Positions 9,481 through 20,900 of a stretch of DNA of 64,000 nucleotides are shown here, one piece after another. The notes beneath the pieces were generated by a model. It was not told the origin of the DNA, ran no database searches, and saw only the letters and a program-made list of their open reading frames with translations. Positions within the stretch are counted from its first letter, which is position 1. Each line of letters opens with the position of its first letter. Location: NCBI GenBank assembly GCA_948146395.1, contig OX411559.1, positions 32,862,715-32,926,714 of the forward strand. Reading direction: 5' to 3'. Both the position numbers and the translations under genes were made by a program. The stretch is from Fragum whitleyi. Taxonomy: Eukaryota > Mollusca > Bivalvia > Cardiida > Cardiidae.

Positions 9481-11489
9481 ATGGACAAGAATGAAACTCA
9501 AGAATTTTAACTTTTTTCCGAGGACTAAAACCATTCGCAGCAAAATAAAACCCCACTCTAAATTAAGCTGACGGAGAACCAATTTCCAAACGTTTCGCGA
9601 AAGCTTTCCTGTTGATAACAGGACAGTCAAATATGCCACTCAACTTTTGCTAGAGATCAAAATGAAAGACAGAGCATTTTTCAGGAGAATTTTCATTTTG
9701 ACAAAAACAAATTCAATCTATTCCTTTTACAAGTATATATTTTTTATCATAATTTCATAAAGAAAAAAATTACGCATGTCAACGATCGGTCGAAGGTGAT
9801 TGGTGATTCAACAATGAACAATGTTCACGAACATTAGATTTTGGCCCCGTCAAATCGACATTTTCTGATTGCAAATGATCTCAGCGGAACCGAGTTTTCA
9901 TGGTCACCCTCGTCTCCTTCTCTCAGATTGTACAAAGAATGTGTTTTATGAGTATGCCATTTCTTGAAGAAAATGCCTTTAAAGGAGCTCTAAAACTGAA
10001 CAATTGTCCATTTTTTCAACAAAATTTGAAAATTATGTAGCTTAATAAATACGAAGCCCATATTGCGAAACAGAGGGGCTTCATATTTGTTTTATCTTTA
10101 AACCACTATTTTTGGGGAAAATTAGGCAATTCTGCAGATTTTTGCTATTTTATTCTCTTATTGTAAGGAAACCGTGTGGTTTTGGAAATTAGTTCATACA
10201 ATATTTAAGAGACTGTGTATAGGTTAATAGAAAAGGGTAAGTTTAATTGTGTTCTTTAGAAATATGAAAAATGCTGGTTTTACAATGTGTGGGTAACAAC
10301 CTAGGATTCATTTTCAATATTTTTTCGAACAACAATACCTTCTTTTCAGGAAACTTTTATCTAAAGAAGGGGATTTTTAAAGCGGTCGCTTAAAAAAATG
10401 GTCGCCTAAAAGACGTGATCGCTCGAGCAAGATTGACTGTATATTCTTTCAGTTTTGATCCTTAACACAGGTTGAGTGGTATGTATAAAAAACGTTCATA
10501 ATTCAATTAATAGCTGCTTCAAATCCATCTACGGGAAAAGGGAAAGTATAAATAACAATAGAATCGAAAACTTTTTTATAAACCTCTAAAACAAAACAAA
10601 TTTAAATCACGAAAGCATCTAGCAACACAACAAATAAACAAACATTTTGAAATTATTTCATAGAAATACCACGTTTACTCATGATCGTAGAATATTTTTC
10701 TGTGGTAACACACAACGTGAAAGAGGTCAATAATAAAACAACTTTAGTTCAATATATTTTGCACCTTCTCTGAAGTGACCGCTTACAAAAAGCGACCTTA
10801 GTAGTAAAATTTTCGCTTTGATATCGCTTTTTGTTCTAAAAGTGGATATTGTTTCTTAAAAGCTTCTTCTTGATGGATCATTTGTTGTTCAAAGTTGAAA
10901 ACGCTAGAATCGTCTCTATGAAGCGATTCTAGCGTGCAATTTGTATATCAGTTACCAAATAGTACAAACCAACAGGAAAAGAATGGTCACTCAACGGATT
11001 TGTAAGTAATCGCTGGTAACCAAATGTCAATTCTGTTGAATCCCAAAAAATGTAATGGGTTATCAAATAACAGTTTTTCGCCGAAATAGACTATGTTGTG
11101 TATGCCTAGCTCTCCAATAATCGCATGTTTCCTAAACAGGGGATAAAACTCTCGCGAGAGCGTTTTATATATAACACATATCCATTACATTACAAATGAC
11201 AATGTAGGGTAACTTATCTGATGCGTTCTTAAGCATTTTGTAATCTTGAAAATAGGTCAGGTTAGACAAATGTTAAAATTTAGTCGAGCGCTTTTATTGA
11301 ACAATTTTTTGCGACTCAGATTGAATGTTGTTCATCATAATTTTGTGAGAAATAAGGACAGTAATGGTTCCGTTTTGCGCCTGCTTCCGAATCACATTGT
11401 AAGACCTGAATAAAATAGAAAACAAGTACTCGATTACAAATGCCTTTCATCCGCGATCAAAAACGCGACCCAAAAGTCGAAAAAGGACC
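9481..11489. other. Intergenic stretch with little recognisable content
   Basis: There is no coding frame and no family repeat. A 37-bp hairpin lies at 10899-10937 (CGCTAGAATCG...CGATTCTAGCG). TTAAAGCGGTCGCTTAAAAA at 10377 resembles a block near 28135-28200 (GGGCGCCCATTTTTATTAAG), suggesting old repeats. Confidence 0.45.
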
Positions 11490-11700
11490 AACCCGAATAC
11501 GCAATAAGTATCGGATCTTGGTCAGGCTGCGCTGTTTGCGCAGGCTGACAAGGATCGAAACTTGTCACGAATTTCGGATTTTCTTAATCTAAAATGATTA
11601 TCTACTTTCCTTTAGAATTTCTATCTTAAAAGCGCCCTCTATTTGACCTCACCTATGTCAATCTTTTTTAACTATTTGGTCCGTTATATAGGAAAGGTTG
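11490..11700. mobile_element. MITE-F fragment
   Basis: It contains the hairpin ATCTTGGTCAGGCTGCGC...GCAGGCTGACAAGGATCG, then TAAAATGATTATCTACTTTC. The terminal repeats are not recognisable. Confidence 0.48.
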
Positions 11701-12294
11701 CCTTAATGACGTCATTTTTGGTCATTTCAGTTGTCTTAACCAGATAATACAATATGAATAAGATTAGACTAATTCTAAGAATGCAAACCGTAAATACGAT
11801 AAACATTGAAATCGAATAGAGATGGTAAAATATCGAAGAAAAAAATTGAGAAATAGAGAGAAATTGCCCTGAAACAAGCAACTGATCCTTTTTCCTCAAC
11901 GATTTCCACTTTATTACCATCGGCGCATAAAAACTCTTCTTTTAGTTACATTAACATGTAAATACCATCTTATTCTTCTTGGAAATAACATATTTTTTAT
12001 TGTTGAATATGCATAGTGAATTTTTGACTTTTTTACAATTGGAGTACAGTCTATTTCAATGACAATTTTATTGTCATATAATGTCAATTTCATTGTCAAT
12101 TAGGCAGGTTTTTCCTAGATGACGGATGACTTATTTTATGTAGTTCACAGATACTCCTTTTCCGAATGTCGGGTCACAAATGTTAAGCAAGCAATACTTT
12201 ATCAACAAGCTTTAACAACAACAATTTGCAAAAATTTAAAAATACAAAAATAGATACGCCACATCTAAAGGAATAATCTAGTATTTGAATTTAT

Positions 12295-12405
12295 GTGTGA
12301 CATTTTTAACGACGTAATATGTGCGCAATGAAAAGTCTCAAATCAGCCTGTGCATACGCACAGTCTAATCAGAGTCTTCACCATGCGCATGACGCCTGAC
12401 TCAAA
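12295..12405. repeat. Repeat family H fragment
   Basis: It contains AATCAGCCTGTGCATACGCA, CAGTCTAATCAGAGTCTTCA and CCATGCGCATGACG. Better copies are at 14304-14545, 26912-27118 and 28855-28980. Confidence 0.5.
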
Positions 12406-12529
12406 GTTGCTGTAGATGAAATGCATTAAAAATATATATTCTGCGTACTTTAGTCTTGGCTGTCCAATGCTTGTTCCTCACACATATATAAAATTGTTGA
12501 AAATGTCTCTAAATCTTTTCGCACGAACT

Positions 12530-12663
12530 GGTTCTGCGTTCAAAATGTTAATACAGAGCAACTGTTTGCAAATTTAACCCCACTTTGCACGTGTACCTGC
12601 GTGCAAAGCGGGGTAAAATTTTCAAACAGTTTGCTCTGTTTTATCATCCTAAACGCAGGACAG
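12530..12663. repeat. Foldback repeat P with CACGTG core, copy 1
   Basis: Family P is a ~125-130 bp palindrome: CTGCGTTCA outer end, GCAAACAGTTT arm, CCCCGCTTTGCACGTG and its complement around a short loop. This copy runs CTGCGTTCAAAATG to CATCCTAAACGCAGG. Confidence 0.75.
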
Positions 12664-13446
12664 ATTGGCTTCTTGTCGTATAACAACACATTTAGATAAA
12701 GTACCAATCACCTTAGAAATAGTAATGTACATAATTGTAATGTAAAATTTCGTTTTAATATCTTCATCAGTTTTCGATATATAGAACCAGTCTCACTTTT
12801 TCTTGGATGACCCTTGTATATACGCAAGAATAGTAGGATTGACCTCACTGGAATTTTCTTCCGGAGGTCATTGTATGGTAAAATTAGATCCTTTAGGAAA
12901 AGTAGTGCGTCATTGAAACGTTATTTTTGATATTAAAATGGTAACCCGTGTGCTCATTTTTGTTCTTTTCACCTAGTTTTGCATCTCTTCTTTGATTTAA
13001 CGCCTGATTTGACCTTCTTTGTGTACGATTTCCTTTGCGAAAGGACGGATAACGGGTGGGGGTCGTACCCAAAGTAACTGTCCTCTTCATAGGTGGAAAA
13101 AAGACGGTACCTCTACTTAAGCTTGGGTACCCCAAAAGTTGAAGGGGGTTTTACGAGGTTTTCTTTTACTTTAAGGTAGGACATTGAACGAAGATGAAGG
13201 GCTAAAGAGGTTAAAGGTCAAACCTTTCTGTGGAACCGACCAGAGCACCGGAAAACAGTGCAATTTTATATAGAACAAAGAAGGCCTAAATCCGGTGGGG
13301 TCACTCCAGTATGGGTCTAATTACCCGAATTCTAGGACGACATCGAACCCCCTTTATAGAATTCCTGGATCCGCACATGCATTAAGGAATTTCCGTTGTT
13401 TAATCTTTTTTTATCATTATTATCATTTAACTTTCTCTGACAGCAA

Positions 13447-13577
13447 CCCTGTGTTCAGGATGTAAAAACGTTTCGCGAGCGCTTTGAGATGATACATCGC
13501 TTTGCACGTGCAAACTTGTGCAAAGCGGTGAATCATTTCGAAAGCGCTTCGCTAACGTTTTCATCCTGAACGCAGGG
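13447..13577. repeat. Foldback repeat P, copy 2
   Basis: It runs CCTGTGTTCAGGATGTAAAA to CATCCTGAACGCAGGG with core CGCTTTGCACGTGCAAACTT. The arms read TTTCGCGAGCGCTT instead of CAAACAGTTT. Confidence 0.72.
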
Positions 13578-14303
13578 GTGGTCTTAGAAAATAAAGAAAT
13601 CAAAAGGACATTACAAATTTTAAGAAATATTTAGCCTTTCTTTGCAAACCAAGTTCTCGGAATCAATGCATTTCCCTACGTTGGTAAGGGATGAAGGTGA
13701 GTCATAATCAATGATCAATGACCCACTGAATATGTAACTCATTTTCTGGTACCCAGATACCTACCAGTTGTTATCAGTCAGATTAAGAAAGCTACAAATG
13801 AAGTATAGATCGCACCCAACCTATTTAGAAGGGCGTAATACCTATAAAAATTTAGAGGTTTATTAGATTTTGTACTTTTTAATACAACCCTTCGTAGATG
13901 CAAATCAACTGCCACGATGATACCGATGCAAGGCTTAAACATTTTTTTTTTTTCATTTTTTTTACAAAATTAACCGTGCAAAAATAAAAAATAAACATAC
14001 TATGTGCTTTAAGATATAAGAAAAAATAATTTCTTAATTCTTTTCTTACTATTGTGACTACCATATATCTTAATTTCTTCTTCTAAAATTTTTAGAAACA
14101 ATATTATTTACTATGGTGGTAAATTTATACCTCAAGATAGGAGAAAGCAGAATCATGTTGATTTGACAAATATCACTTAAGTTGAAGTGTTGAAGATTCT
14201 AACCCGATATCTCGGATTCTTTGAAAAGGATGTGAAGGATTTCTCCAATCGTTATAGCTAAATCAGTTACCAAAGGTATGCAATGACTTAAGTAATCAAA
14301 TAT

Positions 14304-14545
14304 GAGCCTGTGCGTGACATTTCCAACATTTTTCATGTTCGCCAGACAGAATCTTCGAGCAGATTAGACAACAACACAATTGAATAAGAATATATGCTGA
14401 CCACCTAGGAAGCAATTAAGACCTTACCTATCTACAAAGCGCATAGTGAAGACTCTGGTCAGACTGTGCGGCTACACAGGCTGATCAGAAGCTTTGCTTA
14501 GCGCACATGTGAAATTGTTGGAAATGTCACGCAATGTTCAGGACC
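14304..14545. repeat. Repeat family H copy
   Basis: It runs GAGCCTGTGCGTGACATTTC to GTTGGAAATGTCACGCAATG, so the ends are inverted repeats. Inside is ACTCTGGTCAGACTGTGCGG with its partner. It lies just downstream of the large gene's stop codon. Confidence 0.65.
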
Positions 14546-14814
14546 CCAATAAGATTACAACGTATCATACGTACTTCACGTCGTAATGACGTAATGTTAA
14601 ATCCAATAGCATTATACTCTCTAGTAAGTACCTAGTTTATCACAGGCTTAAAAAAATAAAATGTTATATAACTATAAAATCTATAGAGAATTTCCGCGTA
14701 AAGTATGTAAATTCAACATGATTGACGCAAATCGTCTCCTAGGTCTTAAATGTCTGCCCCAAAGTAGTATTCAATAATCATATCAAATGCCATGAACTTT
14801 TTGTCATTGAAAAA

Positions 14815-14988
14815 TCAGATATTAAAGACTTCCCGGAGATTGCTACGTAACATACGTAAATCACGTATGATCGACGTTATATCTAGTAACGTAATTGCTC
14901 CAATCGTTATAATCAAGAACGTAAATCCAACGTATCCAACGGCGGTTGCTGATGGTCGGTCGTCAGGGGCACTGGTCTTCTTTCTCAG
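14815..14988 (-). CDS. Exon w18: transmembrane helix, cytoplasmic tail and stop
   Basis: The exon is 174 nt, phase 0, with acceptor CTTATTTCAG. It reads LRKKTSAPDDRPSATAVGYV, then GFTFLIITIGAITLLDI, and ends REVFNI before TGA at 14815-14817. It gives one hydrophobic helix of about 20 residues and a 20-residue basic tail. The RKKTSA-x-DDRPSA stretch ahead of the helix resembles C-terminal ends I recall from other large molluscan surface proteins; that comparison is from memory. Confidence 0.82.
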   Translation of the reverse strand: MRKKTSAPDDRPSATAVGYVGFTFLIITIGAITLLDITSIIRDLRMLRSNLREVFNI

Positions 14989-17900
14989 CTGAAATAAGAT
15001 TTTATTTTTCATATTTTTATATTTTCTATCAAATTTATTACCTTCTGGTTGATTATTCATACCCCCACAAAATAGTTATGAGTGCGCATGTGCGTTGTAT
15101 GTTTGCAAACGAAATAGCTCCAATAAAAGTCTTAAAATTAGAAAAAAATATTTAATTATTTAGCTCGATACCAATGATTTCATTAGAAATGGAAAGAATC
15201 AATTTTGAATTCATGATGATATGAATATAAGAACATTGTCACACTTATTCTGCGTTATAACTCATCTGGCAGGGTGTGGCTAAGTCGTGACGTAATTTGG
15301 CGAGTTTACTATTTACATTATTGTTTTTTTTTTTCAAAAGATATTTGGAAAATATAATGTTTACGCATGTGCATGACTGCATTCAAAATCTAAAAAAAAA
15401 AAATAACGTGCTTATCAAAAGTGAACACATTTAACCTTTGGTCAGCAAAAACCCGGTAACTTCAGCTTATCCAAGCTGAAGTTACGGGGTTTAGGAAACC
15501 CGCCGACGATTTAACGTTTCAAGCTTTATAAGTGGAATATTTATTAAACTGGGTAAATAAAAAAAAACAGTTTATCCTTACCTGAGATGCAACGATCCAT
15601 TTTAAAGCTCCGCCCTGCCAGGGCAAAAATCATTGATTATACTTATTAGAATAATAACAATCATAACTAAGTTGTAAGCTAATTGGACCTTTCTCTCAGC
15701 TTGACAATTATTGCTGGAACTTTTTTGTAAGGGGTTTAACACCGCTTTTAACAATATTTCAATTATATCGTAGCAGCCTGAGCAACTAAAAATGGGTTCC
15801 TGGTATTTCTCACTACTGTACTACCATTACATCCTTCCCTTGCCTCAAGCCCATATAGATCTACGATTATCAACCCATTGGTGGGAGATAACTTTTCGGA
15901 AAGGATGAGTGTCGCCGTCGAGGATATAAAATGAGACCTTTTGAATAATAGCCCAACTCGCATTATGAAGGCAGCGATTGCTGAAACCAACTACAAGTAG
16001 TAACATCGAGAAATTGACCTTCATCTCAATCAAAACCATCTTAAATCGCTCACTCAGCGCTCCATTCATTCATTCCAAACACTCAAATCGATCAAGAACG
16101 CCCCAAAATGACAAAATTCATTCATTCATTCCAAAATCATTCCAAAATCATTCATCTTGTCATTTTGCGATGTTGTTATCTGTAGTCCAGCAAATGGAAT
16201 TCCAAACATGCACGGATCCTTAATTATTTCCTCGATGATTGGATGTGCAACCGAAAATGTTATTTCCTATCGATAGTCCTAAATTTGGCGAAACTTCAGC
16301 TATGACATTTTGCTTACCCAATTATCCTTTTAACCATCACACCCGTAACTCCTCCCCCCCCCCCCCCCCCCCCTTAAAACCGATTATGATAATACATGTA
16401 CCTTACTTGTGAGATAAGCTTACTTTTTTTGTACTTTAAGTTTGGAGGTGATTGTTGCTATTAGTATTTCGCGATATGATAAGAAAACTTAACAAGAGGA
16501 CCATGATGGTCATAGATCGCTCACCTGAGTCCCTTTGACCCCGGGACATCACATAAATTGAATGGGCAAATGTCATAAAGGAGACATTAAACTACATTAA
16601 ACCAAGTTTCATGAAGTTTGGGCAGAAATTGTGGCCACTAGAGTAAACTTAAAAAAATGATCATTAAGACCCCATTTCCTATGATATGGCATGAACCCTT
16701 CCCATTTTCAATAGGATTCATCCTTGTGACCTGACCAACATTCTGACCAAGTTTCATAAAGATTGAGCTATATTTTGTGGCCTCTATAGTGTAAGCAAGA
16801 AAATTGTCAAGATGACCCCTTTTACTGTTATATGGCATGGATCCATCCCATTTTCAATGGGGTTCATCCTTGTGAACTGGCCAACATATTGAATAAGTTT
16901 CATAAATGATGGACAATATTTATGACCTCTAGAAAGTAAACAAGAAAATTGTCAATGAGACTCCTTTTCCCGTGACCCATCTTGTCGAGCCAAGGGTATT
17001 CGAGAAGAAGCTATCGATTCGATACCCCTTGACTCGTGAAGATGCCCGTGACCTAAAATGGATCCTTTCCATTTACAATGGGGTTCATCCTTATGACCTG
17101 GCCCACATTTTGACAAAGTTTTCATGAAGATTGGGCTTAAGTTTATGGCCTTTAGAGCGTAAACATGAAAATTGTCATTTAAACATCTTTTCCTGTGATA
17201 TGGCATTGATCCTTCTCGTTTTCAATGGGTTTCATTCTTGTGACCTGGCAAACATTTTGACCAAGTTTCATAAAGATTGGATTATATTTATTGCCTCTAG
17301 AGCGTAAACAAGAAAATTGTCATTAAGGCCCATTTCCCGTGAAATGGCACGGATTCTGCCCATTTTCCATTAGTTTTATCCTTATGACCTGACCAACATT
17401 CTGACATAGTATCATGATGATTGGGCCATATTTGTGGCCTGTAGAGTGTTAACAAGAAAATTGTCATTAAGGACCCTTTTCCCGTGTTATGACGCGGATC
17501 CTTCCCATTTTCAAAGGGGTTCATCCTTGGGACTTGGCAAACTTTCTGACAAAGTTTCATGATGATTGGTTCATATTTGTGGCCTCTAGTTTGTCATCAC
17601 TTAAATTGTTGACGTGTAATGACGCACGACGGACGACGGACATTCAATGATCACAAACGCTCACCTTGAGCACGATAAGCTCATGTGTGCTAAAAAGATT
17701 TACCTGTGAACTAAGCTTGTTTTTCTGTACCTTCAGCCTTTTCAAAAAGTTTAAGCTTCGCAGCGATTGTTGTTTTTAATTTGTCGAAACAAGATAAAAA
17801 CCAACCTTTAATCTGAGCTTGGCTTTTCTTGGTTTGAGTTTCGCGGTGATTGTTGCAAGTCGAGATATGATGAGAAAACTGAAATTAACCTACTTGTGAT

Positions 17901-20900
17901 ATAAGCTTGTTTTTCTGTACCTTCAGCCTTTTTTTTAAAAAATTTTGAGCTTTGCGGCGATTGTTGCAATTAATGTGTCGAGATAAGCTTTAATCCTACC
18001 TTTAAGCTGAGCTTAGTTTGTATTGATTTGAGTTTCGCGGTGATTGTTGAAAGTCGAGATATGATGAGAAAACTGAAATCAACTGACCTGTGAGCTAAGC
18101 TTGTTTTTCTGTACTTTCAGCTTGGCTGTTATGGTTGCTATCAAGGTGTCCAGTTCCTCCTTGGTGTAGTTTTTCTCTTGGACCCATCCGCATGGACAGA
18201 TGCAATCCGTCGTACATGTCTCTTCTGGGGCTAGTAGAAAAAAATAACAAAAGTAATCAACATTTCTTTAATGATTTTCGGTGGTTTATCGAGAAATAAC
18301 GGGAGATTATCACATGATAATCTCACCGCAAAAGCAGTGAAATTATCAAAATTTTATACCCTGCTTTTGTGCATTTCACCCTTTCTTACGTCATCTATGC
18401 GGGGCGAAATAAGTGACGTCACAATGAACGTTGCTCAGCATTCACGTGCATAATGACGCGCTAAACGAAAATATGTCCTAGATTTCACATTTTGTCTCAT
18501 TTTTGCATTTAAGAAATAGAATAATCGTTTGTTTTTCGAGTAAGATCGATTGATATTTCATTTCGTGAACAACAAAAGCTATATTTTCACTCGTGACTCT
18601 GCCACTTGTGAAAATATAGCTTTTGTTGTTCACTCAATGAAATATAAATCGATCTTACACTGAAACAAACGATTATCCTCTATGTGATTGTTTTACACTT
18701 ATGTCCCTGCTTTATCTTTTTCCAGATATTTTCAATACATTTGTCCTTTAAAATGGCATAGAACTTGATCGAACGATGCAGTTGGTATAAATAAAGTACA
18801 AAATTAAAAAATAGAATAATTCATCTCGTGAGACCCCATCCTATTGACAAAAGTCTATGTCACAGGTGATTGTTTCATTACCAGATGTTTTTCTTACATT
18901 GTAAGACCAAAAGACATCGCATAATGAGACAATCACTTGTACTCCTTTTTGTATGTTTTCACATCTATGATTCAGTTCGAAACAGTTGTAACTGTCTATA
19001 AGTTTATAGGAGGTTACAACTGTTTCGCATTGAGCCATGGCTTTATTCTTATGCTTATAGGTTTAGATAGAATTGACCTTTGATCACTTGCGATGATTTG
19101 TGCATTTGCATCTACCCGTAAATGTTTTTACATATAGCATTTTGTTTATAAATAGGTTCTCATTTTTCTGTTTTATGGATGAAAATCATTCAATCTCTGT
19201 TAAAGTTGGATCTATATGCTTAAAAAGGCTGGCTGTTATTAAACACAAGAGGACCATGATTGTCCTAGATCGCTCACATGAGTCTATTTGATCCCTGGGG
19301 CATCACATAAATTAAATAGGCAGATGTCAACAAGGAAGTAATTTCTATATAAGATCAATACCATGGAATGTTTTCAGCCAAGAGCAAGACAGATATGCCT
19401 TTTCGCTCTTTGATTCTATGTAAAAAGGGTTGCACCCGGGTGGAGCCCAAATGTGACCCCAGGGTCTTGAAATGAACAAACTTGGTAGAGGTCCATTAGA
19501 TGATGCTACAAACTAAATATAAAAGCTGTCGGCCTCCTGGTTTCAGAAGATGATTTTTTAAGATTTTCATTTTTTACCCTTCGTTCTCAGAAGAGCTAAA
19601 AGGGATGCGCCCGGACAAAGCCCAAATATGACCCCAGGGTCTTAATATGAACAAACTTGGTAGAGGCCCACTAGGTGATGCTTCATACCAAATATAAAAG
19701 CTATCTGCCATCTGGTTTCAGAGAAGAAGATTTTTTAACATTTTCGCTCTTTGGTTCTATGTAAAAAGGGTTGCACCCAGGTGGAGCCCAAATATGACCC
19801 CAGGGTCTTGATATGTATAAACTTGGTAGAGGTCCATTAGATGATGCTAAATACCAAATATGAAAGCTGTCTGCCTTCTGGTTTCAGAGAAGAAGATTTG
19901 TGAAGATTTTCATATTTTCACCATTTTTGTTCAGGGTAAAGGGAAAGTTAAGGATGGCTTTCATTTATTTGAACAACTTTGGTAGAGCTTGACAAAAGGA
20001 ACACCCCTGCCAAGTTTCATTAAGATTTGTCCACTGATTTGGGAGGAGAAGATGTTTTAAGAAATTGTGGACGACACACGACACACGACTGACGACGGAC
20101 ATTCTACGATCACAATAGCTCACCTTGAGCACTTCGTGCTCAGGTGAGCTAAAAAGAAAGAAAGGGAACTACCAATTAATGCACTATTGCATCAACATAG
20201 AAAAATGTCTGTCACCGAAATTCAAACAACTATATATATATTGATATGTGACCCATCGCGCGAAATTTGACCATCTGGGAATTCTGTAAAAACGAAATTT
20301 GAAGAAGAAATTGATACTATTGCAGGTCAACCACAGACCGCTTTCACAAATTCTTTCACGGGAAGGTAAATTGATTATTCTTGATTCAGAAAATAAGTAG
20401 AGTGCGCAATCCGCGCAGTCTAATTAGGGTCGACACTTTATGCACTTCCCAAATGGTTCCTTTTTGTGTTACGGGTCACATTTGAGAAAATCTTTAAATG
20501 ATAAAAATGTTAATCTCGAAATTGTTTGATTGATAAGACCAATGTAAATTATAAGAAGATGCAAATGTGATGAAATAAGAAAAACAAACGGAACAGTGCT
20601 TCTATTGAGGTAAAGTGAGTCGACCATTCAACGCTCCATTCATTCCAAACACTCACTCAAACCATACAAAAACGCTCCAAAATCACTAAAAAGAAAAATT
20701 CAAATTGACTCATCTTGTCAATTTCACGATGTTCTTAACTGTAAAAAGCATTTGCGAAACATTTAAGAAAGGGTAATTGCATTTGCGTGAATTGCGGGAC
20801 AAAATGTAATAAACATTTCGAGGGCTGATTAACCTTAAGCATACGGCTACCTTTCGTTCAAGGCAAATTCATTCTCGAAACTTTAAGAACGTGGTACCAC

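Larger units (their letters stand above)
11701..14303. other. Intergenic region between the two convergent genes
   Basis: Apart from the P and H repeats listed, 11701-12290, 12665-13445 and 13580-14300 hold no supported gene. A minus frame at 12893-13135 lies in a more GC-rich stretch that could be part of an unidentified repeat. No poly(A) signal could be assigned with confidence to either gene. Confidence 0.4.

Noticed and set aside
5376..14000. Search for seven-helix receptor exons downstream of the SMB gene
   Set aside because: SMB plus YKN-type Cys segments suggested an adhesion-type receptor, but no multi-helix coding exon is visible on the plus strand in this interval; the short hydrophobic exon at 6841 ends with a stop.
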